Origin: Cyathus striatus | Taxonomy: Eukaryota; Basidiomycota; Agaricomycetes; Agaricales; Nidulariaceae | DNA length: 64,000 nt | Direction of reading: 5' to 3' | Assembly: GCA_025738555.1 (NCBI GenBank) | Contig: JAOVFP010000019.1 | Span: 1,550,001-1,614,000 of the forward strand | Shown here: piece after piece, positions 1 through 10,463 of the stretch | Numbering within the stretch: the first letter of the stretch is position 1 | How the letters are laid out: each line of letters begins with the position of its first letter | Made by a program: the position numbers and the translations under genes | The notes under the pieces: model-generated | Database searches by the model: none | Told to the model about the DNA's origin: nothing | The model's input: the letters and a program-made list of their open reading frames with translations, nothing else

Positions 1-475
1 TACCGGCCTCTGCGATATATGAAGCCATTTAAGGAGGTCCCCTAGAGTCTAGACCACTATAAAAGGCATTCATTCCATCATTCACGGGCTTTCCAAGTAG
101 CGGCGTCAATTTAGAGCACGATCTGTATAAGTTTAATTAGTTTATTTACATAAAATTTCAAATTAAGAATACCGTATGCTGCCTGTTTCGATCCCATCTC
201 AGAATCTATGCATGTCGAAATTAACCTGAATGAAAGTCTTTGTAGTTGGTTGGAATACTAAAAGTGATGTCAAATTCGTCGCCCATGTTACACTGGTCGG
301 ACGTCCAATAGTTATAACCCAAACCAGAAATTTGTTTCCTGTGTGATTGTTAATCAGGCCAAAACTTGCCGAGAAATATCTATTCTGCATGTAGCCACAC
401 ATAGCAGGATGGTGTAGATGATACATTATGATTACCAAGACTCAATTAGCATAAGGGAATTACGCAAGTAAATTC
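1..475. other. no gene seen at left edge
   Basis: Only a short minus-strand reading frame without recognisable similarity occurs here. I see no RNA gene and no repeat shared with the rest of the window. Confidence 0.5.
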
Positions 476-1130
476 CTACCCATTCAAAGCCTTCCTCAAG
501 CGCTTCACCTTATCAGCCACCTCCTCTGACCTTATATACCACAACCCATCGTAGAAACGTGACCAAAACTAAACTGTGATAAGCGAATCCAGGACTGCTA
601 AATAATGTACATTCACATCCATCTCCCAATCCTAAATCCTTCATAATTCACTGTACTTGAAGTAATGAAATGGCGATGTACAACGTGCCGACATCCACAG
701 GCGTTTGAGACTCTACCAGACGATCAAAGATCGGTTTATAAGACATTAATCTCCCTGCAAGCGCTTCGATGCGCATTGCAGTATAGGCACGTATGGTGTC
801 GCAGACTGCAAGCTCTGAAGGGGTTAGCGTACATATATAACAGGTACAGTTTATTCCGTAGCGTCCCAGCAGAAACGTTTGTCGTTCGTCAAAGTTACTC
901 GTAATTTGTCGTAAAAACTGACGAATATTTGTTCGCCTTTTCGAATAGCCTTCCCATTGGCGCGCACATAAAATGCGATTGAGGCAAGGTCAAAGACGTG
1001 TGATGATTTTGGGAGGCAGCTAGGAGAGCAATATAATGTTAATAAATGGTTATAATGAAAAACAATGACGAACCTGTGGTTAATACGAGACATGACCTTC
1101 ATCACACAGCTGTGGGCTACTAGATTTTGA

Positions 1131-1215
1131 CGTTGCCCAGATTTTGACATTGCCAGTGAGGCAACGTCAAATCTCGCGCGGCAACGTCACGCAACGCCAG
1201 GCAACGTCACAGGCA
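1131..1215. repeat. GGCAACGTCA motif array, left subterminal
   Basis: Several copies of GGCAACGTCA and its variant GCAACGCCA follow the left terminal inverted repeat. The same 10-mer core lies inside the terminal repeat itself, so the array looks like iterated terminal sequence. Confidence 0.8.
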
Positions 1216-1249
1216 ACGCCAGCGCAGTGCAAGGCCCAAGAATGCGTTG

Positions 1250-1745
1250 ATACCTAAACAAAAAAATTGTAAGCGAGTCCGTTGAACATCCGTTCGACCT
1301 GGGTGTTCTAAGGTGTTGAGAAAGGGGGAGAATATTTTCACTGAATTCAGGGAAGTAGATACATGGATTTTAAAGAAAATTTAAATAAAGAGAGTACCTA
1401 ATGAGGAATAGCTGAATAAAGCAGAAATTAATAGTGTTGAGGTTGTAGATTATTGAAAGAAAAAGGGAAAGTTTGAAACATAAAGCATACCGATGAATTG
1501 AAAGAAAATTTGTAAGATAAAAACTTCAGGAGAGGGACTTGGGGTGGTGACACGGCCTTTGGTAAAGCAAATTATCGTATTCAGCGGGTCTTGGTAGTGT
1601 GAAATACAGACAATCTTGAGTTACTCTTGAGTAATTGTGGCGTTGAGGCGATGTACAAGTGTGTCTGCGTTGGAGAGAGAAAGTGAGAGAACGCGCGAAC
1701 AGCGCGTCGACGCACGCATCAGCTGATTACGTAATGGAAATAACG
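1250..1745. repeat. dispersed ~490-bp repeat, copy 1 (nested in the Mutator-like element)
   Basis: Shares long stretches with 28028-28505, including CCTAAACAAA, TGTAAGCGAGTC, GAACATCCGTTCG, CTGGGTGTTCTAAGG and ATCAGCTGATTACGTAATG. Its middle part is also matched at 8205-8450. No coding capacity. Size, dispersal and lack of ORFs suggest a solo LTR or other retroelement relic, but a clean target-site duplication was not found. Confidence 0.65.
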
Positions 1746-2283
1746 TTCACGCGCTATGATAACACCTCTCACTAGTCAGTTCCGGCTGCTAATCATTGTC
1801 TCCCGCCCTTCCCTTTGGGTTATCACATGCATATCACCATGGCCCGCCTCCCGCTCATTGTTTCCCACGCCTCCGCTCTCATTTTTACACTTTTATTACA
1901 TTTCCCTTAATCAAACACACACTCTACTATTTATAATACAACATATTATCAAATATTTGACAAAGGATGGAATATATTACAGTAGAAGATTATTTAAAAA
2001 CTGTCTCTAATTCACATGTTTAATAGCTTTATCCCCTTCATTACATAGTGAAACATTGTGTAGTACATATATCATAATATATATTAAATAATGCAAAAAT
2101 AATCGAAGAAAATGATAAAGAATTGAGCTAAAAAATAAAAAAATACTTGCTCACTGTTGAGCATGATGACAAGGAAGTGTGATGTGCTGCCGCGGCGATG
2201 AGGAAGGGTGCTTGATGGAGTGATGGACAGGATCAACACTGTGTACAAATATAAACAAAGGTGGAGCGGAGGACATGGGAAAC

Positions 2284-2492
2284 ATTGAACCTCCAGCAAC
2301 GTCAAAGGCAACGTCAAGCAACGTCACAGGCAACATCCAGCAACGTCATGGCAATGCCATCCGGCAACGTCACAGCAATGTCACAGCAACGTCAGCAACG
2401 TCCAGGCAATGTCCGGCAACATCAAGCAATGTCACGGCAACGTCAATTCTCAGATTGGCAATGCCAGGCAACGTCACAGGCAACGTCAAAAT
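2284..2492. repeat. GGCAACGTCA motif array, central
   Basis: About 200 bp made almost wholly of degenerate copies of (G)GCAACGTCA with irregular 8-14-bp spacing, variants carrying AATGTCA or AACATCA. The open frames here are by-products of the repeat. The last unit reads GGCAACGTCAAAATCC, nearly identical to the right terminus of the element at 3165-3180, which hints at a nested or duplicated end. Confidence 0.8.
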
Positions 2493-2706
2493 CCTTATTT
2501 TCAGATTTCTGTAACTTGTATAAAAATGAGTAGAGTGCATGTATCTCTACCAATCTCTATTTGTTATTAGTATATATCATAAATTTACAAAACTACCAGC
2601 CAGCTAAAATTTAAATAGTATTAGAAATGCTGTACACAAGTGACAAAATATATGTATTTCACTGTGGGAATGTAAGTATTATTTGTTATACCCTCTCCCC
2701 ACCCCC

Positions 2707-3008
2707 CATCCAGTGCTAATATATATTAGCGAGTGGAAGGGATGGAGATTGAACAGAGAGCACGAGCAGAATGCATACGAATGCATCAATGATGCATGAT
2801 GCGTGATTACATAATCCGATTTGGAACATCTTGATATATCGAATAATTCCCGAATCGCACCGCAGGCAGTTTGCTACTCTACACTGCTTTAGAATTAATT
2901 TGCTTTACTCTCGGTCTCTAAGGCTGATGTGTTACACTCTCCATTACCACAACATTACTACTTAGGTAAATCCATAGTAGACACCTCATCCAGTGCTAAT
3001 ATATATTA
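2707..3008. repeat. 22-bp direct repeats bracketing a ~260-bp insert
   Basis: The 22-bp sequence that starts CATCCAGTGCTAA and ends TATATATTA occurs at 2707-2728 and again at 2987-3008. The segment between them contains GCAGGCAGTTTGCTACTCTACA, similar to sequences near 18801 and 28534, so it is probably part of a dispersed retroelement relic. Confidence 0.55.
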
Positions 3009-3117
3009 TTAAAATGAAAGAACATCTACTTATTTATTGTATTTATTACTAACTACACAGTGGGACTTGAACACAGGACCTCAGCACTAATATATGTAGC
3101 AACATCAAAAATAAATA

Positions 3118-3178
3118 AGCAACGTCACGCAACGTCACACACAACGCCAGGCAACGTCACTTTTGGCAACGTCAAAAT
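3118..3178. repeat. GGCAACGTCA motif array, right subterminal
   Basis: Five units of CAACGTCA or CAACGCCA lead directly into the right terminal inverted repeat. Units at both ends run in the same orientation, unlike the inverted termini. Confidence 0.8.
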
Positions 3179-3803
3179 CTGTAGGCCCCACAGCTGTACA
3201 TATAACCATTGTCTCCATCGCGATCACCCAGTTTATCCACCTTGTAACCCTTAGTCCTACAAATCCTAGTCAATTGCTCACTCCCATCATTCGTATGCGA
3301 ATTTGCAAGCCCTAGAAACACTCTTATGCTCCTCGCTAAGACGTTCAAATGCAAGTTGTAAGAACCCCTCGTACATGCCCCAAGACATATAAGGATGTCC
3401 GTTTATTTGGGCCAAAATTCGCAGCTCTTGAGGATAATGTGGGACACCTTTTATATCACAGCTACAGGGAACGACTAGTAGTGGTCAGATCGCGAGTAGT
3501 GAACGTCCCCGGTCCCATACGGCCTGCATCTTTGATTTTATATGATGTTTCCCATCGCATAGGAAGATCGGAAGAGAATCCGGAAATGCCAAGAATCTTG
3601 CGTTTGACACGTGCGTGAAGAACGAATTCGATGCTTGGTTCACTTGGTGAACTAGGAATACTAGTAGCGACGAGAGCATTATGTGGATAGTCGGGCTTCG
3701 TGGAAGGGTTATACTTGACGACAGGTTCAAAATGGTTCTCATGTATAAATTCTAACAGTGAAGAAACGTGACCCAGAGGCTTCGACGATTTGCTATGATC
3801 CAC

Positions 3804-5489
3804 AGCTTACTCCTGCTCAGGCTCTTAGTGCACTTTGCAAACTTCCCGATCTCGCCGCTATCTGTGCCGCGGATGCCGCTACTCCTGCATCTTCCCAGGC
3901 TTGAGGTATTGAGTCCAAGAGTGGTATGTCGATTCTGAAATATTTCTAATTAATACATGTCATCTCAAAAGTGTTTACTTAGCAGATGCTATTGGATATT
4001 TCTATACATGTCGAAACAGTTTTACATGAACATCCATCTTCCGTGTGCCATATTTATATGCGAATTAGCGCTTTGATTTATATTCTGGTGTATAATAATA
4101 ATACTTGCTGTTACTTCACCTTGTTTAACTTGATATCTAAGGTATATAATGACTCTAATTCTCCGATAATAGCTAGTAATTATCGTCAAACTGTCCTCAA
4201 AACAAGTTTTATGACACTGGTGGACAGTGGATAGTCAGGACTCAGCGCTAATGGCACAATCCCACGATGTAGGCCGCAAGCGACAAGCTGTCCGCGATTT
4301 GCTTTCATCGTCAAAATTCGAGGTTGCATCGACGTTCCAACGACTTTCGCCATCGTTCATAACTGCAACAGTGACCGTTTTTCGGAAAAGCCGGCCACAG
4401 GTTCCACGCTCCATAAAGCGCTACTCATTGAAATACCAAACTCCTGTCTTTGATAATCATATAGGTTCAGTGTCGTAGGCCTCCCATTCTTGAACACGAA
4501 GCGTGATCCTGGCAAAGGGCAAGGAAATAAATGCGTCCTGAGTATGTGTACTGACTCGAAGCACTGGTACGTGTCCTACTACCTATGCTATCACTTTAGA
4601 CATCTTTTAAAAACAGTGTAATAGACGAATTTGCCTACAGGAGATACCCTCTTCCTCCAGATTGTTGCAGTTATTCTGATACAAACCTTTAAGAGGGATA
4701 GTTATAGCGAAACATATGCAACAAATATTATGAATACAAAACTAATTCGTCTCGGCATTCCGTCGTAGATACGATTCCTGCACATCGAAAATGTTTGGTG
4801 GGTTTCTCTATGTAAATACGAAATGTGAATGTTTCTAACAGCCAGCCATATATCACACATCGATGTCTGTATCTATGAATGGAAGAAAGATATTTCGTTT
4901 GTAGCCTGATACTTACGCCTGGCACCACTGTTTTAATTCTGAAATTCTATCGAAATCAGAAACATCGGCGGTCAACGTTTATACACGTTGCTGGTTGGAC
5001 GATAGTCGAATATGTTTGACTCCATCGCCGAAATGTATGCTAACATATACCGACGGCTTTTATAATGACATAGGTGTCCGGCGGTCTTCAGCGGCGAAGG
5101 GGCGGGTCCGAACTTGAATTTGGAGCGTCCTCCCCCGCTTATCTGGTTTCCAGCGGGCGCCGGATGTGATGGAGGCATCTCCGAGCTGCTAGACTTGACA
5201 GACAAATTTGCCTTGTGTGGTTTAGGCTTGCTAAAACATCATCCTGCTCGTTGACAACAAGGCAAGTTGGGCAAATGTGGAACTTTCGTACTACTTGTTT
5301 CCACCTTCTCAATTGCGGCGAGCCTAAGTGAAAGTCGTGTTCTATATTTAACTTATCTGTCCCTAAGTTCTTTTTTCCTTTGCTTCGTGCTAACCATTTC
5401 ATGGAGAGAGCGTTCGAGGTTAAGGTAGTATCGAACTACCCTTCGATCCCACCACCACCTCGCGTCGTTCTTTACACCCTAGTGTCCCA
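3804..5489. other. no confident gene
   Basis: Minus-strand frames at 4972-5402 give a lysine- and serine-rich sequence containing CPTCLVV and SKFKFGPAPSPLK that might be a broken gene, but a frame change is required and I do not recognise it. Otherwise AT-rich, with no repeat found elsewhere in the window. Confidence 0.4.
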
Positions 5490-5648
5490 ATGAAGACCAC
5501 CTTCCAGTCTCTCGTTATCACCCTCCTTCTCTGCATCACACTCGTGAACGCCTCTCCAGTTCCCCAAACCACCAGTGTACCTGAGTACTGCACACTATTG
5601 GGCGCTCTTGCAGTGTGCGATGTTGATGAGTGGGATTGTAGTGCGTGA
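5490..5648 (+). CDS. small secreted protein, 52 aa
   Basis: A short frame starting MKTTFQSLVITLLLC. Residues 1-21 form a typical signal peptide: a Lys, a hydrophobic core rich in Leu/Val/Ile, and a small-residue end at VNA just before SPVPQ. The mature part is about 31 residues with three cysteines (EYCTLL, LAVCDV, EWDCSA). It resembles the small secreted cysteine-containing proteins common in basidiomycetes, but I recognise no family. The frame ends just before the purine-rich repeat at 5655, so a longer original C-terminus may have been lost. Role unknown. Confidence 0.5.
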   Translation: MKTTFQSLVITLLLCITLVNASPVPQTTSVPEYCTLLGALAVCDVDEWDCSA

Positions 5649-5654
5649 ACTAGA

Positions 5655-6340
5655 GATGCGTTGGGACGGCTTCATGGTCGGAACCGGCAGCAGAAGGCGA
5701 GGTGAGAGGCGACATGGGCGGAGACGACATAGGTGGAGACGAGGTGGGTGGAGACGACGTAGGTGGATAAGGCAGGACAGTAATGAGAGAACGCGAAGAA
5801 CGAATAGTAAGTGCTATGATGACTGGTATAAAGGAGGAGGTGGCGGCAGTGGGTGGTGGCGAGAATGGGAGGTGGGAAACAACGTAGGTGGAGACGTTGT
5901 GGTGGATAAGGTGGTCGAGTGGTGGGAGAAGGAAACAACCTAGGTAGAGAGTTTGTGGTCGGAGACGGAAGGATAAGGTGAAGCGGGAGACGACATGGCT
6001 GGAGAAGTCGTGGTCGGAACCGGGAGAAGGCGAGGTGGGAGAAAACATGGGCGGAAACAATGTGGGTGGAGAAGGTGGTGTAGTGGTGGGTAGTAGACGG
6101 TAATCGAATGGGAGGTGGGAGATAATGTGGTTAGAAATGTCGTGGTCAGAACCGGTGAGAGAAGGCGAGAAAGGAAACGACCAGGGTAGAGAAGTTGTGG
6201 TCGAAGAGACGACGTGGAGGGGAGAGAAAAGGCGGTATGGCGTCAGTAGGGGTTTCTTGGTGATAGCTTGCAGGGAAAAGCGAGGTTGTAGACGACGTGG
6301 CTGGAAAAAACGGCCGGTATAAAAGGAGGACGAGGTGGTG
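5655..6340. repeat. purine-rich degenerate repeat array
   Basis: The plus strand is strongly purine-rich. A unit of about 35 bp, approximately GTGGTCGGAACCGG followed by AGAAGGCGAGGTGGGAGA, recurs around 5671, 5952, 6008, 6139 and 6196, with shorter GGTGGAGACGACGTAGGTGGA-like units between. The long minus-strand Ser/Pro/Thr-rich frame (5650-6378) is a by-product of the composition. Confidence 0.65.
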
Positions 6341-7257
6341 GTGAGTGCTGGCGGAAGTTGGTGTGGCGTCAATGACATTGGAAAGAAACGAGATCGTCGA
6401 CGTTATTGCGACACAGAGTCGGAGGATGACGGAGGACGTGTTGTTTTATGATCTGGCTTAAAAATCGTTGCTGTCAATGCCGTGGCCGTCGTCTTGATGC
6501 AGCGGAAGAGGGAGGGAGGGGGAGGGCTGAAAGACGTGGCGTTGCCGCCTGATGCGCCCATAATGATGACATAAGGAGGGTGGTGCCGCCAGAGGAAGGA
6601 CAGGGACAGTGGGGAGACAACGACCAGAGGGGGGAGATGACGACAAGGGTGGTATGACAACGAGTGCGAAAGGGAAAACGGAGAGAAGCTAGGATCAAAG
6701 GAGAGGGATGTCTATGAGCGCTTGAGCAATCAATTCTTACAGGCCCTGTAAGCTTTTTGTCACAGAATCAATGTCACAAGTTATCTTCAGCCAACCATAT
6801 CGCCAAAAAGTGAGATCCCGAACGCGGTCCACAAATTGACTTATAAATTATTAAATTAAGTCATCGCGCCGGCAATCTCAGCAACAAGTCAGCGATCGAT
6901 GGCGAAGTTGTGGCAAGTTATGAGCTCTATCACAAATCGATTAAAAACTCTAGGTGCCAGTCATTGAACAATTTATACATTAAAATGTTAAGCTGGTATA
7001 ATGGACCAATCAACAGTAACTCCAAATGGTATCTTACTATCAAAGTAAGTTCCTATGCTGACTTCGTTTGCTAGGCTTCTGGTTGGTCCAAATCCATACT
7101 GCCCACCATGTCCGTGTCCATCCCTACCTCCCGCTGTCTCTCCCCCCCTTCCCTTTGCCGATCTTCCATGTCGTCCCTGAGCAGTTGCTCGACAACGTGC
7201 CCATCAGACCGGTCGGTGTGCGCCCCACTGCCATCTCCCAACGGTTTCTAAATCAAA
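6341..7257. other. no gene seen
   Basis: Starts with more low-complexity GA-rich sequence (to about 6680), then ordinary AT-rich DNA. No frame with recognisable similarity. Confidence 0.5.
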
Positions 7258-7623
7258 TTAAATGATAGTAATCATAAATATAAAAGTAATACCCACTTCA
7301 ATCCTTCTGCTATCTGCACAATTGAAGATGCTCGCAGCTTGAAACTCCTGCCCACTCGAGCATGCTGCTATGGCTACATACTGCGGACATGCAACATCGG
7401 CTTTCGATTTCTCTTCAAGGATCTTTAGATACTCTTGCACCGATATAACCTTTTTTTCGACGAGGCGTAACAATTCCAAATGGAAATCGGCGGCGTGATT
7501 TTCAATAGCTCCAGTGACATTGACTTTCTCATATCTAGAGCGGTCAAAGATTGTTGTGCCGTGGGATGGCCCCCCACAGTTGGCGTGCGCAGATGAAGCA
7601 GTGTTGGCGCTGTCTGCGTTCAT
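7258..7623 (-). CDS. hypothetical protein sharing a module with the 50.7-kb gene
   Basis: A 121-aa single frame starting at an ATG at 7623. Residues about 24-75 align by eye with the C-terminal part of the protein at 50701-51809: TTIFDRSRYEKVNVTGAI against TVLEQAEYDDLQVEGDI, then LELLRLVEKKVISVQEYLKI against SELLDMVAKKIITPEESAML. The shared pattern is T-hydrophobic-x-x-x-x-Y, a V-x-G-x-I step, N-x-A, then LL-x-(L/M)V-x-KK-(V/I)I. Here it follows a 23-residue Ser/Ala-rich leader rather than an MLKL-like domain. The C-terminus reads into hydrophobic codons that could be a retained intron beginning GTGGGT, so the true 3' end is uncertain. Function unknown. Confidence 0.5.
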   Translation of the reverse strand: MNADSANTASSAHANCGGPSHGTTIFDRSRYEKVNVTGAIENHAADFHLELLRLVEKKVISVQEYLKILEEKSKADVACPQYVAIAACSSGQEFQAASIFNCADSRRIEVGITFIFMITII

Positions 7624-8204
7624 AGTATAGGTGCGGCGTGATTTAGTGGGATTAGCGGATTAGGTGGATTTTCAAGTGAAGAGGTAGCTCGACCATTTAT
7701 ACGAAGCTATCATCTAAAAATAATACCTGCTCTCCCGGAATTTGGACCCGAAGGAATACGAAATTTCGTAAATCCCGAGACGGACTGTTAAGCTGTAGCT
7801 AAGCACGCTTGCAGCCGCTTTTGAGCGCTGGGCTTATTAGAGCAGCTCTCCGGCCACTCGCTTCGCCCAGCTTCATTTCCGCTCAGTTCACCAGCTCAGA
7901 AGTTTTCGAGCACTAACCATAACCTGCCATAGCTGAATTACTAGCAGATCGCCGTGTTCTTCTATCGAAGTGATCCATGCGATGGTCGCTTGAAAATAAG
8001 AGCTGTCCATGTCAGTGCGCAGGGTTCGATGTTCTGCATGAACACATGTAGTGACAATAATATCTGATATACATGACACATACGTCAAGATGTAGAAACA
8101 ACCAGCCCATTCTGTCAGTCGCACCTTCAGACTGGCGCGGATCATGCTACCGGTGGAACTCAACTATATGCAAAGCACTGTAGTGGTGCTGAGATCGTAT
8201 ATTT
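7624..8204. other. no gene seen
   Basis: A minus-strand frame at 7888-8163 has no recognisable similarity. No repeat found. Confidence 0.4.
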
Positions 8205-8450
8205 TGGAAGAGAAATAGAAAGTACGGAAGGGAGACCATAGCGATGAATCGAAAGAAATTTTGAAGAATAGAACCAGGGGAGGGAGACTTGGAGAGGTGA
8301 CACGACCTTCAGTAAACTGCGGTATTCATTGGGACTTGGTAGAACGGAATATTAATACCGATGATCTTGTGTTCCTGTTGTGTAATTGTGGCGCTGAGGC
8401 CATGAGTGTCGGCGTTGGAGAGAATTCGAGGGAGAAAGTGGATGACTTCC
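8205..8450. repeat. dispersed repeat, copy 3 (partial)
   Basis: Matches the middle of the copies at 1250 and 28028: GATGAATCGAAAGAAA, GGGGAGGGAGACTTGG, GTGACACG, TGTAATTGTGGCGCTGAGGC and GTCGGCGTTGGAGAGAA. Both outer parts are missing. Confidence 0.6.
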
Positions 8451-10463
8451 CGTAAGGATTTAGAGAGAATTTAGCCCGCTATAATTTTAAGGTCCGATTT
8501 CACATGATTTGTCTATTTTCTAGCTATCCCGTAACATTGCCATCCTCAGCCATGTATGAGATTTAGCGGTCAACTAAATAGTTATTTTATTTTGTGCTAC
8601 TTCATTGCATTGTTCATCACATTCTACCGTGTTTTTCAAATTCTATGCTTTCTTATTACTACCTGCTAAAATTGTGGCTTGCAGTTGTCAATTCTACATC
8701 ATTCTTATCATAAAGGCATTGTATGGTATGTCTTCAACTATATTGTAAAGTTAATAGCGGGGTGTTCATAATTATTAAATAAGAAATCACGGTACAACAA
8801 CAAATAGATCTGAATGTCACGGGGGAAAGGCTGACAAATCACCCTAAAACGGTAATAACTAAGAAATAAAGTGGTTTAGCGGGGCCTTAGCGAAATAGAG
8901 AGGGGTCGGGAGGCCTCGCTATATTTCGATGTCTAGCAGACTTTAGCTGGTAGCTAGACATGACGAGACCATGATCCGGAGCTCGGCATCGGAGTTCTAA
9001 ATAAAGTTTAGCTCGCTAGATGCTGCTAAATAGGACCCTTGATAATCCCTCCAAAGGTTTGATACCGGTCCCCCTATGTTGGCCAAAAATTTTTGAAAAG
9101 TCGGATACTTTTTGGCAGGCGTCCCCCTATTGAGGGGAAATTTTTCCCACAAGGTCATGTTTTGCCGTCCCCCTACGATGCCCACTCCAGGGTCAGGTTG
9201 GATACCTGTCCACTAGTTCCAGCACAACCACTTCCCACCTATTTGAAAATTTCCATCAACCAACGTGTAGCCAGCATTCATCTTAAATGATGTATACCTC
9301 AATTACTTCTCGAGTACTTCCCTGGTTTGTTGATACATTGACGCAGTGCCTCACAGCGCACATTTTAAATCGCACTTCCCCAAGCACTGTAATTGCACTG
9401 ATCGCTGAGTACTGTCAAAATACTGTAGCAACTGTTGAAATAAACAATGCATCAATGACAACGATGTTACATCTGACCTCCAAGCACACAAGGGGAGGAA
9501 GCATGAGGCAAATGGATCATAAGTATAGTAGAATTATCTAAATGCATATATATATGGCAATATAAACTGTATTGTTGGTAAGCTTGAAATCATGAAATAG
9601 ACACTTTACAAAGCCTGTATATGGTGGGGGAACAAGCAAAGGGAAGGAAAGTGAAGCAGACAACACCGTAAATGCACAACCTGCTACTGAAACTAATGGT
9701 GGACAAAATATAAAACAGCGTAGACTTGAATTTTCCGTACTGTCTCCCTCTGAACTCTTCACAACGACCCGTGTTAGTGCCGTTGCACCATTGAACAATC
9801 AATCGTATGGAATAGTTGTTGCAAAAGGCTAGTTATTGCTTGGGAAAGGTACAATTTATTGATTTATAAGTGGTACAATAATTATTTAAAAACGCGACGC
9901 AATTATTACAATATATGAAAAGGTGCTAGAAAGGTGGAAAGCACAACTGGGTTTCATCATCAAACAATATTGGCGCTATTTCCTACATTGCGATGTGAGT
10001 TTGGCAACAATTGCACATTGGCCCTGTAGCTCAACTAAGCCTACCATAATTCATTCACATCCCAGCTGGGGCATTTTTCTGTGGGATTTCAGCTAATTTG
10101 GTCCAGGAAGTTCCTCAGAACAATTCTATTATCAAAATGCGAAGTAATACCTTCACTCAAACATATATAGGTATATCAGAGCAAAAGATGCTGCCCTGAG
10201 TGCTGTGAAACGTCTCACAATGTGAAAAAAGCACACAATTGATAATTAGATAGATTATATACTAGATTACAGAAGTTTTGAAGGTTTGATATTTTGTCCC
10301 CCTATAAACACGAGAGCTAGTGGCTTAGATACGCTTTCCCCCTATAATTCTCGAAAAATTTACTATATTTTATCCCCCTATTATGAGAAAAAAACACGGT
10401 TTCAGTATCAAACCTTTGGCAGGATTATCAAGGGTCCTTGCTAAATCCTTACGGGAAGTCATC
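8441..10463. repeat. 23-bp perfect inverted repeat around a nested hAT-like element
   Basis: GATGACTTCCCGTAAGGATT plus TAG at 8441-8463 is the exact reverse complement of 10441-10463. The right arm overlaps the target duplication of the hAT-like element at 9032-10438. Without that element the arms would be about 0.6 kb apart, so the hAT-like element may have jumped into an older inverted-repeat element. Confidence 0.55.
9032..10438. mobile_element. hAT-like non-autonomous element, 1,407 bp
   Basis: Terminal inverted repeats of 34 bp (9032-9065 and 10405-10438) start AGGACCCTTGATAATCC and continue CCAAAGGTTTGATAC, with two mismatches between them. A perfect 8-bp target duplication, TGCTAAAT, flanks it at 9024-9031 and 10439-10446. 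Subterminal TCCCCCTAT-type motifs occur three times at each end: near 9069, 9122 and 9170 on the left, and near 10300, 10340 and 10372 on the right. Eight-bp duplications with iterated subterminal motifs are hallmarks of the hAT superfamily. No transposase frame lies inside, so it would depend on one elsewhere. Confidence 0.85.

Larger units (their letters stand above)
1114..3188. mobile_element. Mutator-like (MULE-type) non-autonomous element in SET pseudogene A
   Basis: Both ends are visible. The left terminal inverted repeat (1114-1137) and the right one (3165-3188) share GATTTTGACGTTGCC and begin GGGC; they differ only by two single-base indels near the tip. The insertion is bracketed by a perfect 9-bp target-site duplication, CACAGCTGT, at 1105-1113 and 3189-3197. 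Nine-bp duplications and G-rich tips fit the Mutator superfamily, but no transposase frame is present, so class assignment is inference. Inside lie arrays of GGCAACGTCA units, a roughly 500-bp dispersed repeat (1250-1745), and a 22-bp direct repeat at 2707-2728 and 2987-3008 around an older insertion. The element is therefore a mosaic. Confidence 0.8.
476..3803 (-). pseudogene. SET-domain family pseudogene A, split by a transposon
   Basis: Remnant of the SET-domain family that fills this window. The N-terminal half (3803 to about 3198) keeps PDYPHNALVATSIP, VKRKILGISGF and the degraded SET-N segment GPGTFTTRDL, followed by a stop. A one-base shift is needed to reach FLGLANSHTND. After a 2,075-bp insertion the reading resumes as VMKVMSRINHR (about 1104 to 1071). 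The conserved phase-2 intron follows, then CLPKSSHVFDLASIAFYVRA and RKGEQIFVSF, and, with further frame changes, SELAVCDTIRA, EMDVNVHYLAVLD and EEVADKVKRLRKALNG before the stop at 476-478. Removing the insertion and one copy of its 9-bp duplication rejoins the frame exactly at the junction. The SAM-site Asn of the usual CxPN is Lys, the SET-N is eroded and the frame is broken several times, so the copy is dead. Closest in pattern to paralogues D, E and G. Confidence 0.85.

Noticed and set aside
2261..2533. Overlapping frames in the GGCAACGTCA array
   Set aside because: Open in more than one frame because the repeat lacks stop triplets; a by-product of the motif.
3060..3095. tRNA-like B-box on the minus strand (GTTCAAGTCC)
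   Set aside because: Isolated motif without other tRNA arms.
1131..3178. CRISPR-like array
   Set aside because: Units are about 10 bp with irregular, unspaced iteration in a eukaryotic transposon; no repeat-spacer structure.
5650..6378. 242-codon minus-strand open frame
   Set aside because: Ser/Pro/Thr-rich low complexity that mirrors the purine-rich repeat on the other strand; no domain, and equivalent frames are open on both strands.
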